NCBI GenBank assembly: GCA_903886485.1
Contig: CAISMH010000011.1
Coordinates: 186,001-250,000 of the forward strand
Direction of reading: 5' to 3'
Source of the DNA: an uncultured Burkholderiales bacterium
Lineage (GTDB): Bacteria; Pseudomonadota; Gammaproteobacteria; Burkholderiales; Burkholderiaceae_C
DNA: 64,000 bases
Below the pieces are notes generated by a model. The model saw only the letters and a program-made list of their open reading frames with translations. It was not told the origin of the DNA and did not search any database. Within the stretch, counting starts at the first letter, position 1, and each line of letters begins with the position of its first letter. The position numbers were made by a program, and so were the translations under genes. Of this stretch, positions 29,772 through 38,491 are shown one piece after another.

Positions 29772-30550
29772 CCACACGCTCGCTGGGTCACCGCGCCTTG
29801 TTAGAAGTCCGGCACTTGCACAAAGCCTTTGGCGGCAACCAAGCCGTGAACGATGTGTCGTTCAGCTTGCCAGCGGGTGAGCTATTGGCCCTCATCGGAC
29901 CCAACGGCGCGGGCAAGTCCACCACCTTCAATTTGGTGAACGGTCAGCTTGCGCCAGACAGCGGCGAGATCATGCTCGAGGGTGTGTCGCTGTTGGGCTG
30001 CAAACCTCACCAACTTTGGCGCATGGGTGTGAGTCGCACGTTTCAAATGGCGCAAACCTTTGGTTCACTCACCGTGATTGAGAACGTGCAAATGGCGTTG
30101 TTGTCTGCCGATGGTCTGTCGCTCGCGCCTTGGCGACGTGCCACCCACTACCGCCCAGACGATGCCTTGCAACTGCTCGCACACGTGCAGCTAGACCGTC
30201 AAGCCACGCGTGCTTGCAACGCCCTCGCGTATGGCGATGTGAAACGTCTTGAGCTGGCCATGGCACTGGCCAATTCGCCACGATTGTTGTTAATGGACGA
30301 GCCCACGGCGGGCATGGCCCCCGAAGAACGCCACGCGCTCATGGCACTGACACGCCGTTTGGTGACCCAACGCGGCGTGGCCGTGCTGTTTACCGAGCAC
30401 AGCATGGACGTGGTGTTTGAACACGCCGACCGCGTGCTGGTGATGGCGCGCGGCGCACTGATCGCGCAAGGCACGCCCGCACAAGTGCAAGCCAACCCCG
30501 AGGTGCAAACGGTGTACTTTGGCAGCGGCAAAGTTTGGGGCCAGCCATGA
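29768..30550 (+). CDS. livG: ABC transporter ATP-binding protein (LivG type)
   Basis: A 260-residue ATPase. Walker A GPNGAGKS at 44-51, Walker B RLLLMDEPTAGM near 180, and the LivG-type tail with VLFTEHSMDVVFEHADR. The signature segment is AYGDVKRLELAMALA, more diverged than the usual SYGxQRRLE, which deserves notice but still fits the family. Start and stop overlap its neighbours by ATGA, so translation is coupled. It powers the fused permease together with the LivF-type ATPase. Confidence 0.9.
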   Translation: MTTRSLGHRALLEVRHLHKAFGGNQAVNDVSFSLPAGELLALIGPNGAGKSTTFNLVNGQLAPDSGEIMLEGVSLLGCKPHQLWRMGVSRTFQMAQTFGSLTVIENVQMALLSADGLSLAPWRRATHYRPDDALQLLAHVQLDRQATRACNALAYGDVKRLELAMALANSPRLLLMDEPTAGMAPEERHALMALTRRLVTQRGVAVLFTEHSMDVVFEHADRVLVMARGALIAQGTPAQVQANPEVQTVYFGSGKVWGQP

Positions 30551-31212
30551 CGCTGCTCGAGGTGCAACATCTCAACGCTTGGTACGGCGCAGCACAGGTC
30601 GTGTTCGATGTGCAATTGCAGGTGCAGCGCGGCGAGGTGGTGGCACTCATCGGACGCAACGGCGCGGGCAAGTCGAGCACGCTCAAAGCCATCATGGGTC
30701 TGATGCCACGTCGAACGGGACGTGTGATGTTTGCAGGGCACGACCTCTCGCACGCCGAGCCCTACCAAGCCGCACGCGTGGGGCTGGGCTATGTGCCAGA
30801 AGACCGCCGCATCTTCACCGACCTCACGGTGTTGGAAAACTTGCAACTCGGTGTGCAACCTGCGCGTGCATTGGCCGATGGCCACGCTGCGCCGCCATGG
30901 TCGCTCGACAAAATATTTGCACTGTTCCCCAATTTGGCCGACATGCAGCAGCGCCCCGCCAGCCACATGAGTGGCGGCGAACAGCAAATGCTGACCGTGG
31001 CACGCACGCTGATGGGCAACCCATGGCTGGTGTTGTTAGACGAACCGTCTGAAGGTGTCGCCCCCGTCATCGTGGAGCAAATGGGCGAGATGATTGTGTC
31101 GCTCAAACGCGAAGGCGTGAGTGTGTTGCTGTCCGAACAAAACACGCACTTTGCGCAGTGGGTGAGTGACCGCAGTTACGCACTAGACCGCGGTGTCCTT
31201 CAAACGATTTGA
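30547..31212 (+). CDS. livF: ABC transporter ATP-binding protein (LivF type)
   Basis: A 221-residue ATPase with Walker A GRNGAGKS at 36-43, the LivF mark GLGYVPEDRRIFTDLTVLENL, signature MSGGEQQML, and Walker B LVLLDEPSEGVAP. It is the last gene of the transporter operon. Its end overlaps the convergent phosphatase gene by 13 bp. Confidence 0.9.
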   Translation: MTLLEVQHLNAWYGAAQVVFDVQLQVQRGEVVALIGRNGAGKSSTLKAIMGLMPRRTGRVMFAGHDLSHAEPYQAARVGLGYVPEDRRIFTDLTVLENLQLGVQPARALADGHAAPPWSLDKIFALFPNLADMQQRPASHMSGGEQQMLTVARTLMGNPWLVLLDEPSEGVAPVIVEQMGEMIVSLKREGVSVLLSEQNTHFAQWVSDRSYALDRGVLQTI

Positions 31213-32771
31213 GGCCCGGGCTTGCCACGCTTGACGACATAACTCGCTTGGGTTTTCAAGACGGCATCGGTGACCACGGGAAAGGCGGTGGTGCGAAAGT
31301 CGCAACGCACCTCATCAGGGGTGACGGTGATCAAGCTGTAGCCACGCTCATCCGAGCGGTAGTGCAACAGATCGGCATTGCTCTCCCGGATCACCGCCGC
31401 AGGCTTGTCGCCCAAGCCGCGTGAGGTGATCGAGGTGGTGACAAATTCACTCGCCACGATCGGCGACTGTGGGTTGTTGGGCTCCAAGCGCAAATTGGCA
31501 GCGACGTTGCAATGCACATCGCCGCCCAAGGTGACGACGTTTTGCAGCTTGGCATCGACCACGGTTTGCAGCAGTCGCTTGCGGGCTTCGGGGTAGCCGT
31601 CCCAAGCATCGTTCCAGTAAGCGCGGCCTGCGGGTGCGGGCACACTGGTCGAACTGATTTGTGTGGCTTGTGCCACCAGTTGCCATTGGCGTTTGGATTG
31701 GCTCAAGCTGTCCGTCAACCAACGCTCTTGCGCTTGGCCCAACATGCTGCGGCTGGGGTCGCTCAATTCGTCGCATTGCATGACCATGCGGCCACCGCCG
31801 CGCACGGGGTCACGACAGGCTTGGGCGCTGCGGTATTGACGACAGTCGAGGGTCCACACATCGGCGAGCTTGCCCCAACTGAGTTGCTCGTACAAACGCA
31901 TGTGGGCGGGCTGGTCTTTGTCTGGCCCCAGCAGCACAGGCTGGTGTTCAAAATACGCCTGATAGGCGGCCGCGCGACGCATGAGCATGTGCTGTGGGTC
32001 GGTGTAGTTGCGGTCTTGGTCGTTGGCGTAGTCGTTGACCACTTCGTGGTCATCCCACATCAGCACCCAAGGGTGGGCGGCATGGGCGGCTTGCAACATC
32101 GGGTCGCGTTTGTATTGTTCGTAACGCTCACGGTATTGCGGCAAGGTTTTGGGTTCTTCACCGCTGTGTTTGCGCACGGCGTATTGCGGGTTGCTGCTCT
32201 CATAAATGTAGTCGCCCACAAACAGCACGAAGTCGAGTGGCTGCTTGGCGATCTCTGCGTGTGCCGTGTACTGGCCGTGTTCGTAATGCTGACAGGAAGC
32301 AAGCGCGATGCGCAGCTGACGAATGTCTGCATTCAAGGCCGGTGCGGTGCGGGTTTGGCCGACGGCGCTGAGCGCATCGCCTTGACGAAACCGGTACCAG
32401 TAGTCAGTGCTGGGTTGCAGGTGCTGCACGTGTGCGTGCACGCTATGGCCGCGTGTGCTGTCCGTGACGATGTCGCTTTGTTGCACGCGGTGTTTGAGTG
32501 CCGCATCAGAGAACACCTCTAGCTGCACACGCAGGGGCTGCGTGGCCAGACCCTCAGCGGGGGCCGTGCGGTCTTGCTCACTGATCAGCAGGCGTGTCCA
32601 CAACACGACCGAGTCAGGGCGCGGACGACCGCTGGCCACACCCAGCGCAAACGGATGGGTGACCCAGCGATGTACTTTGTCAGTGGGCGCAGCCATGCTC
32701 GTGGTCCACGGCGCGAGCGCCAAGGCCATCGCGCTGCGTTGCAGGTATTGGTTGAAGTCGCGGCGTTTCAT
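31200..32771 (-). CDS. phoD: PhoD-type alkaline phosphatase/phosphodiesterase, Tat-exported
   Basis: A 523-residue secreted metallophosphatase. The start MKRRDFNQYLQRSAMALALA is a twin-arginine signal (RRDFNQ), as expected for enzymes loaded with metal in the cytoplasm. PhoD blocks are present: FALGVASGRPRPDSVVLWTRL, LFVGDYIYE, MWDDHEVVNDYA and TLGGDVHCNVAANL, supplying the Asp, His and Tyr metal ligands. The family hydrolyses phosphate mono- and diesters to gain phosphate. No Pho box was found. The start overlaps the adenosyltransferase stop by 4 bp. Confidence 0.9.
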   Translation of the reverse strand: MKRRDFNQYLQRSAMALALAPWTTSMAAPTDKVHRWVTHPFALGVASGRPRPDSVVLWTRLLISEQDRTAPAEGLATQPLRVQLEVFSDAALKHRVQQSDIVTDSTRGHSVHAHVQHLQPSTDYWYRFRQGDALSAVGQTRTAPALNADIRQLRIALASCQHYEHGQYTAHAEIAKQPLDFVLFVGDYIYESSNPQYAVRKHSGEEPKTLPQYRERYEQYKRDPMLQAAHAAHPWVLMWDDHEVVNDYANDQDRNYTDPQHMLMRRAAAYQAYFEHQPVLLGPDKDQPAHMRLYEQLSWGKLADVWTLDCRQYRSAQACRDPVRGGGRMVMQCDELSDPSRSMLGQAQERWLTDSLSQSKRQWQLVAQATQISSTSVPAPAGRAYWNDAWDGYPEARKRLLQTVVDAKLQNVVTLGGDVHCNVAANLRLEPNNPQSPIVASEFVTTSITSRGLGDKPAAVIRESNADLLHYRSDERGYSLITVTPDEVRCDFRTTAFPVVTDAVLKTQASYVVKRGKPGPQIV

Positions 32772-33325
32772 GGGCGTTGCATGCGCTCGCTTTTCCAATA
32801 CACATCGTCGCCACCGTTGAGGCGATTGAGAACGCGGGCTAAAACAAACATGAGGTCACTCAAGCGGTTGAGGTATTGACGTGGCGCGTCCCCAATCGCC
32901 TCTTCGTTGCCCAAGGCCACCACCGCGCGCTCGGCGCGGCGTGCGACGGTGCGGCACACGTGCGAGAGTGATGCGGCCCGTGTGCCGGCGGGCAAGATGA
33001 ACTCTTCGAGTTTGGGCAGCGCGCTGTTGTATGTTTCAAGCGCGCTGTCGAGGGCTTGCACCGCTTCTTCTTTGAGCAACTCAAAACCAGGAATCGACAG
33101 CTCGCCGCCGAGGTTGAAGAGCTGGTGCTGGATTTCCACCAACACATCGCGCACATCTTGCGGCATGGTTTCACACAGCAAGACGCCGATGTTGGAGTTG
33201 AGCTCATCGACCTCGCCCATGGCGTGAACACGCAAGCTGTTTTTGGACACGCGTTGGTTGTTGCCTAAGCCGGTGGTGCCTGCGTCACCGGTGCGGGTGG
33301 CGATTTGTGAAAGTCGGTTGCCCAT
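32768..33325 (-). CDS. pduO: Cob(I)alamin adenosyltransferase (PduO type)
   Basis: A 185-residue ATP:cobalamin adenosyltransferase making adenosylcobalamin. The N-terminal ATP motif TRTGDAGTTGLG and the C-terminal active-site helix CRTVARRAERAVVALGNE identify the PduO class, not CobA/BtuR. It is the first gene of a pair with phoD, an unrelated partner. It lies in the same window as the B12-dependent methionine synthase, but that enzyme uses methylcobalamin, so no direct link is implied. Confidence 0.94.
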   Translation of the reverse strand: MGNRLSQIATRTGDAGTTGLGNNQRVSKNSLRVHAMGEVDELNSNIGVLLCETMPQDVRDVLVEIQHQLFNLGGELSIPGFELLKEEAVQALDSALETYNSALPKLEEFILPAGTRAASLSHVCRTVARRAERAVVALGNEEAIGDAPRQYLNRLSDLMFVLARVLNRLNGGDDVYWKSERMQRP

Positions 33326-33431
33326 GTGTTTGCCTCGTCGGTTGGGTGGTTGCCTTATTTTGCCTGTCGCGCGGGCGCTTCTCTGGCTCAGGGCCTTGTT
33401 CTTAGAATGGCCCCTTCATTAGGAGACACCC

Positions 33432-34856
33432 ATGAACGCACCCACCGCCCACCAACACCTGTCCCCGGCTGTCGTACAGCGGACGGTGCCTGCCGAATTG
33501 ATCGCGGCACTGCAAGCACGGTTTGGCACGAACTGCTCGACCGCACAGGTCATCCGTGAGCAGCATGGGCGCGACGAATCAGCATTCACCCATGTGCCGC
33601 CGCCTGCTGCCGTGGTGTTTGCCGAGAGCACGCAAGATGTGTCGGATGCGGTGGCCTTGGCCGCTCGCTACCAAGTGCCGGTGATTCCATTTGGCGTGGG
33701 CTCGTCACTGGAAGGTCATTTGCTGGCGGTACAAGGTGGCATCAGCCTCGACGTGAGCCGAATGAACCAGGTGCTGCACATCCATGCCGAAGACTTGACG
33801 GTAACCGTGCAACCAGGCGTCACGCGCAAACAGTTGAATGAAGAACTCAAAAGCACGGGCTTGTTTTTCCCGATTGATCCTGGTGCGGATGCGTCGATTG
33901 GCGGCATGAGTGCGACCCGCGCGAGCGGAACGAATGCCGTGCGCTACGGCACGATGCGCGAAAACGTGTTGGCGTTGGAGGTGGTGACCGCCAGCGGCGA
34001 AGTGATTCGCACCGGCACACGCGCCAAGAAGTCCGCCGCAGGCTATGACCTCACACGCCTCTTTGTGGGCAGCGAAGGCACGCTCGGTGTGATGACCGAG
34101 ATCACGCTGCGCATCTACCCACTGCCCGAGGCTGTGTCTGCTGCGATCTGCTCGTTCCCCAGCATTGAGGCGGCGGTGCACACCACCATCGCGACGATTC
34201 AAATGGGCGTGCCGATTGCGCGTGTGGAGCTGATTGACGGCAACACCATCCGCATGGTCAACCAGTACGCCAAACTGGGCTTGGCTGAAACGCCCATGCT
34301 GTTGATGGAGTTTCATGGCTCACCCGCAGGGGTCAAGGAGCAAGCCGAGACGGTGCAAGAGATTGCGGCAGAGCATGGCGGTCAATCGTTTGAGTGGGCC
34401 ACCACGCCCGAGGAGCGCACACGCTTGTGGACGGCGCGACACAACGCGTATTTCGCGGCGATTCAAAGCAAGCCAGGCTGCCGCGCCATCAGCACAGACA
34501 CTTGCGTGCCGATCAGCAAGTTGGCCGATTGTTTGTTGGACTCCATCGTGGAGGCAGACGCCACAGGCCTGCCCTACTTCTTGGTCGGCCATGTGGGTGA
34601 TGGCAACTTCCACTTTGGCTATTTGATCGACCCCAACAATGCCGACGAGTGCGCCACCGCCGAAGACTTGAACCACAAGCTGGTCCATCGTGCGCTGCGC
34701 TTAGGTGGCACCTGCACAGGCGAGCATGGCATTGGCCTGCACAAGATGGACTTCTTACGGGCCGAGACAGGTGAAGGCGCCGTGGACATGATGCGCACCA
34801 TCAAGCGCGCACTGGACCCGCACAACATCATGAACCCCGGAAAGATTTTTGCTTAA
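33432..34856 (+). CDS. FAD-binding oxidase, D-lactate dehydrogenase (cytochrome) type
   Basis: A 474-residue VAO-family flavoprotein with the FAD fold (VIPFGVGSSLEGHLLAVQGG and DPGADASIGGMSATRASG) and the FAD_oxidase_C domain (VGHVGDGNFHFGYL, then GTCTGEHGIGLHKMDFL). The closest family picture is mitochondrial-type D-lactate dehydrogenase (LDHD); GlcD and other D-2-hydroxyacid dehydrogenases are similar. It stands alone, divergent from pduO. It could partner with GlcE/GlcF at 9.8-12.2 kb only by inference. Confidence 0.85.
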   Translation: MNAPTAHQHLSPAVVQRTVPAELIAALQARFGTNCSTAQVIREQHGRDESAFTHVPPPAAVVFAESTQDVSDAVALAARYQVPVIPFGVGSSLEGHLLAVQGGISLDVSRMNQVLHIHAEDLTVTVQPGVTRKQLNEELKSTGLFFPIDPGADASIGGMSATRASGTNAVRYGTMRENVLALEVVTASGEVIRTGTRAKKSAAGYDLTRLFVGSEGTLGVMTEITLRIYPLPEAVSAAICSFPSIEAAVHTTIATIQMGVPIARVELIDGNTIRMVNQYAKLGLAETPMLLMEFHGSPAGVKEQAETVQEIAAEHGGQSFEWATTPEERTRLWTARHNAYFAAIQSKPGCRAISTDTCVPISKLADCLLDSIVEADATGLPYFLVGHVGDGNFHFGYLIDPNNADECATAEDLNHKLVHRALRLGGTCTGEHGIGLHKMDFLRAETGEGAVDMMRTIKRALDPHNIMNPGKIFA

Positions 34857-35770
34857 GGGCGACGCAGTTTATCGATGAGCCCGTTGAGCTCATCGAGTGA
34901 GCCAAATTGAATGGCTAACTCGCCCATCTCTTCAATGCGGCCATGACGCTTGACGCGCTTTTTAACGCGCACTTCTACTTGCGCGGTAAGTAAATCGGAG
35001 AGTTCTTCTTCGAGGCGCTTGATATCGCGTGACTTTTCGCTCTTGGGCTTTTGTGGCACGAGGTTGAACTCGGCACTGAGTTTTTTCACCAAGCTTTCGG
35101 CTTCGCGCACCGACATTTTTTTGGCGCTGATTTGATTGGCCGCCGTGATTTGTGTGCCACGGTCGAGCGCCAACAAGGCGCGGGCATGGCCCATGTCGAT
35201 GTCGCCCGCCATGAGCATGGACTGCACAGGGTCTGCGAGGTTGAGCAGGCGCAACAAGTTGCTGGCGGCACTGCGTGAGCGGCCCACGGCTTGCGCGGCG
35301 AGTTCGTGGGTCAGGCCAAATTCTTTGATGAGGCGCTGCAAGCCCTGCGCTTCTTCGAGTGGGTTGAGGTCTTCACGCTGGATGTTTTCGATCAGCGCCA
35401 TCGCCGCTGCGGCTTCGTTGGGCACGTCGCGCACCAGCACGGGCACGGTGTCCAAGCCCGCAAGTTTGGCGGCGCGGCTGCGGCGTTCGCCCGCGATGAT
35501 TTCATACTTGCCGGCGTTGGGGCCGTCATGGAGCTGACGCACCAGAATCGGCTGCATGATGCCTTGGGCTTTGATGCTTTCAGCCAGTTCGTACAGCGCA
35601 CCTTCGTCCATGCGCGTGCGTGGCTGATACATGCCGGGCACCATTTGGGTCAGGGGCAAGGTGGTGGGCAAGCCATCCGCAGCGTTTTGCGCGGCCAAGC
35701 TGTCGTCGACTTTGGGGCCAAGCAAGGCTTCTAGGCCGCGGCCTAAGCCTTTGGGTTTTTTAGTGACCAT
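34853..35770 (-). CDS. parB: Chromosome partitioning protein ParB
   Basis: A 305-residue centromere-binding CTPase. It starts MVTKKPKGLGRGLEALLG. The ParB/Srx CTP-binding domain has GERRSRAAKLAGL near residue 105. The HTH that reads parS includes LTHELAAQAVGRSRSAASNLLRLL, and a dimerisation domain ends the protein. The ATG at 35770 fits this. Three matching parS sites lie 2-4 kb away in rsmG and mnmG. It overlaps the hydrolase gene by 11 bp, and its end overlaps the convergent flavoprotein by 4 bp. Confidence 0.96.
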   Translation of the reverse strand: MVTKKPKGLGRGLEALLGPKVDDSLAAQNAADGLPTTLPLTQMVPGMYQPRTRMDEGALYELAESIKAQGIMQPILVRQLHDGPNAGKYEIIAGERRSRAAKLAGLDTVPVLVRDVPNEAAAAMALIENIQREDLNPLEEAQGLQRLIKEFGLTHELAAQAVGRSRSAASNLLRLLNLADPVQSMLMAGDIDMGHARALLALDRGTQITAANQISAKKMSVREAESLVKKLSAEFNLVPQKPKSEKSRDIKRLEEELSDLLTAQVEVRVKKRVKRHGRIEEMGELAIQFGSLDELNGLIDKLRRP

Positions 35771-36311
35771 GGGTGAGTTCTTCTTCGAGTAAATCTTGTA
35801 ATAGCGCAAGGCCTTCAGGCCAATCGCCGAGCTTGGCATCGGCATTGATGTGCCCGCTCATGCCGCAATCGACCATGCGCGCGCCCCATGCCTGAGCCAG
35901 CGCGCTGGCACGCATGAAGCTGCAATACGGGTCATTGCGGCTGATGGCCAACACACTACGAAAGGGCAAGCGCCCACGCAAAATGGGGCTCCAGCTGTGC
36001 AGCATGTGCTGCATCTCGGCGCGCTCGACATCCGCAGGTGCGACCAGCAAGGCGGCTTTGACGAGGTGTGTGTTGAGCGAATGCGCCGCCCATGCAGCGA
36101 CCAAGACACAACCCAAGCTGTGGGCCACCAGCACTGCGCCGGGGTTCGCCAGCACCGCCTCTTCTAGTTGCATCATCCAGTCGCCACGCAACGGCCAGTC
36201 CCAGTTGTATTGCTCGACACGTGTGTAGCCGTGCGCGAGCTGCCACCGACTTTGCCAGTGATCTGGCCCGCTGTTGTGCCAGCCAGGAAGTAGGAGAACG
36301 GGAGCCGTCAT
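35760..36311 (-). CDS. RBBP9/YdeN-type alpha/beta hydrolase
   Basis: A 183-residue serine hydrolase of the RBBP9/YdeN group. The nucleophile elbow is AHSLGC (Ser near residue 65), with LLPGWHNSGPDHWQSRW at the N-terminus and GHINADAKLGDWPEG supplying the C-terminal His. The physiological substrate is unknown for the family in bacteria. Its place between parA and parB, overlapping parB by 11 bp and 18 bp from parA, suggests one transcript. Confidence 0.88.
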   Translation of the reverse strand: MTAPVLLLPGWHNSGPDHWQSRWQLAHGYTRVEQYNWDWPLRGDWMMQLEEAVLANPGAVLVAHSLGCVLVAAWAAHSLNTHLVKAALLVAPADVERAEMQHMLHSWSPILRGRLPFRSVLAISRNDPYCSFMRASALAQAWGARMVDCGMSGHINADAKLGDWPEGLALLQDLLEEELTHGH

Positions 36312-36329
36312 GCGCGTTTGGACGTTGGA

Positions 36330-37127
36330 CTAGAACGTTTTGGCACGGTCGACCATTTCTTGCGCAAAGTCGACAAACGCATGGCTGCCTTTGGCGGCGG
36401 GGTCAAACACAACACCGGGCAAACCGTAGCTGGGCGCTTCGGCCAAACGCACGTTACGAGGAATGACGGCGCTGAACACTTTGTCGCCAAAGTGGTCTTT
36501 GAGTTGTTCGCTCACTTGCTGCTGCAAGGTGATGCGTGGATCAAACATGACGCGCAAAAGACCAATGATTTTGAGGTCGCGGTTCAGATTGGCGTGGACT
36601 TGTTTGATGGTGTTGACGAGGTCCGTCAGGCCTTCGAGGGCAAAGTATTCGCACTGCATCGGCACAATCACGCCATGCGCGCAACACAGGCCATTGAGTG
36701 TGAGCATCGACAAGGACGGCGGGCAATCGATCAAGATGAAGTCGTACTCCGCATCCACGGCGGCCAAGGCTTGTTTGAGTCGTTTTTCGCGCCGCTCCAA
36801 AGACACCAGCTCCACCTCAGCGCCCGCCAAGTCGCGGTTGGCGCCCAAGACGTCATAGGTTGGGATTTTGGCGCGCACACCCTCGGTGCCCCAGTCGCTG
36901 CGGATGCGGGCTTCGGCCACCGAAGCTTCTTCGAGCAGCACGTCGTAGACCGACAGCGCCATTTCACGCTTGTCCACGCCCGAACTCATGGTGGCATTGC
37001 CCTGCGGGTCTAAGTCCACCATCAACACCCGTTGGCCCACAAATGCCAAACCCGCCGCCAAGTTGACGGTGGTGGTGGTTTTACCCACGCCGCCTTTTTG
37101 GTTTGCAATGCAAAAGATTTTGGCCAT
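36330..37127 (-). CDS. parA: Chromosome partitioning ATPase ParA (Soj)
   Basis: A 265-residue deviant Walker ATPase. Walker A KGGVGKTTTT at 11-20, with the signature Lys11 and Lys16; Walker A' with DLDPQGNAT near 40; and DCPPSLSMLT. It lacks the N-terminal HTH of plasmid type Ia ParA, so it is the chromosomal type. It forms the nucleoid gradient that moves ParB-parS origin complexes. Confidence 0.96.
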   Translation of the reverse strand: MAKIFCIANQKGGVGKTTTTVNLAAGLAFVGQRVLMVDLDPQGNATMSSGVDKREMALSVYDVLLEEASVAEARIRSDWGTEGVRAKIPTYDVLGANRDLAGAEVELVSLERREKRLKQALAAVDAEYDFILIDCPPSLSMLTLNGLCCAHGVIVPMQCEYFALEGLTDLVNTIKQVHANLNRDLKIIGLLRVMFDPRITLQQQVSEQLKDHFGDKVFSAVIPRNVRLAEAPSYGLPGVVFDPAAKGSHAFVDFAQEMVDRAKTF

Positions 37128-37153
37128 ACAGCGCTTTCAAAAGAGACAGAAAA

Positions 37154-37768
37154 TTATTTGAAGAAGGCCAACTTCAGCCCAAACGCCATCAGCAACACGC
37201 CTGCTGCTTTGTTGAGCATCACCGTCACCATTGGATTGGCGCGCACACGCTCTGCCAAATAATGAACCAGCACGACCACCAGCAATCCATACAGAAAAGT
37301 CAGCCCTGCGATGGTGGCCGCCATGAACCCGAAAGTGATCAAGCCTTGATGAACCGCGGGGTCGACAAACAACGGGAAGAAGGCCATGTAAAACACAATC
37401 GCCTTCGGGTTCAACACGGTGATGAACAAGCCTTGGCGAAAGTAGTGATCTGACTTCATGGACAGCACGGGTGCATCGCCCGGCTTGCTGTTGAACAAGG
37501 AATAACCCAAGCCCAACAAGTACGCCGCCCCCATCCATTTGACCGAGCTGTACAAGCTGGGATAGTTGATGAGCAAAGCTGACAAGCCGGCCACGGCGAG
37601 CCACAACAACACTTGGTCGCCCGCAATCACGCCGCACGTGGCGGCCAAACCCGAACGCACACCGCCCTTGCCTGTTGCGGTGAGCAGGGTCAAATTACCG
37701 GGGCCGGGAATGGCAAGAAAAACGAGGATGGCGACGACGAATGAACCGTAGTCCGAGATACCGAACAT
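37154..37768 (-). CDS. LysE/RhtB-family exporter
   Basis: A 204-residue membrane protein with about six helices, of the LysE family that exports amino acids such as lysine, threonine or homoserine lactones. FLAIPGPGNLTLLTATGKGG near residue 18 is the family signature, followed by GVIAGDQVLLWLAVAG and FYMAFFPLFVDP. Substrate is not predictable. It lies between rsmG and parA and is probably cotranscribed. Confidence 0.9.
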   Translation of the reverse strand: MFGISDYGSFVVAILVFLAIPGPGNLTLLTATGKGGVRSGLAATCGVIAGDQVLLWLAVAGLSALLINYPSLYSSVKWMGAAYLLGLGYSLFNSKPGDAPVLSMKSDHYFRQGLFITVLNPKAIVFYMAFFPLFVDPAVHQGLITFGFMAATIAGLTFLYGLLVVVLVHYLAERVRANPMVTVMLNKAAGVLLMAFGLKLAFFK

Positions 37769-37798
37769 AAATGTCTCAGATTTAAAACTGAGGGAAGT

Positions 37799-38491
37799 TT
37801 AACCGCGCATCCAGACGATGCAGCGCTCGGCATCCAAACTGGGCACTTGGAGCTGTTCCACGTGAAACACATGCACGCAATCAGGCAGCACGGCCAGTTC
37901 TTGATCTGGGTGTTTGCCCTTCATGGCCATCCAAACGCCGTGCGGAGCCAAGGCTGACCTAGACCACGTGGTGAAGTCCAGCAGCGAGGCAAAAGCGCGC
38001 GAACACACCACGTCATAAGGCTGGGTCAAGCTCTCCACCCGTGCGTGTAGCCCCTTGAGGTTGGGCAACTTCAGCGTCGCCGCCACCTGCTGGATGAACG
38101 CCGCCTTTTTGGCCACGGTGTCCACACAGGTCACGGAAATGTCAGGGCAAGCAATGGCAATCACAATGCCGGGCAAGCCAGCGCCCGCACCCACATCCAG
38201 CAAGCGGTAAGACGGCAAAGCCCCATCCGCCGCCGATGCAGCGCCCTGCTCTGGTGTTGTCGGCAACACCAAGCGGGCCAACTCACGGCGCAGCGGTGCA
38301 ATGACCGCCAAGCTGTCGAGCAAGTGGTGCGAGAGCATTTCATGGGCATCACGAACCGCGGTGAGGTTGTATACCTTGGTCCACTTGGCCATCAAATCCA
38401 CATAGGCCAGCAATTTGTCTTGCTGGTCCTCACGCAGGGTCAAGCCCAAACCATCGAGCCCGTGACGCAAGTCCGACAACAAAGGATGCAT
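37799..38491 (-). CDS. rsmG: 16S rRNA (guanine527-N7)-methyltransferase RsmG
   Basis: A 230-residue Rossmann-fold methyltransferase (GidB) acting on G527 of 16S rRNA with SAM. The SAM-binding loop LLDVGAGAGLPGIV lies near residue 95, with VDTVAKKAAFI after it. Its ATG overlaps the mnmG stop by one base. A parS-like site is embedded in its 3' part (37854-37869), read as VFHVEQ. Confidence 0.95.
   Translation of the reverse strand: MHPLLSDLRHGLDGLGLTLREDQQDKLLAYVDLMAKWTKVYNLTAVRDAHEMLSHHLLDSLAVIAPLRRELARLVLPTTPEQGAASAADGALPSYRLLDVGAGAGLPGIVIAIACPDISVTCVDTVAKKAAFIQQVAATLKLPNLKGLHARVESLTQPYDVVCSRAFASLLDFTTWSRSALAPHGVWMAMKGKHPDQELAVLPDCVHVFHVEQLQVPSLDAERCIVWMRG
37854..37869. promoter_or_regulatory. 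parS-like site 1 (one mismatch)
   Basis: TGTTCCACGTGAAACA differs from the parS consensus TGTTTCACGTGAAACA at one position. It lies inside rsmG and is 2 kb from parB. Confidence 0.75.

Noticed and set aside
33432..34856. The flavoprotein as the missing glcD
   Set aside because: Its motifs fit D-lactate dehydrogenase (cytochrome) at least as well, and it is 21 kb away beside unrelated genes, so I left the symbol blank.
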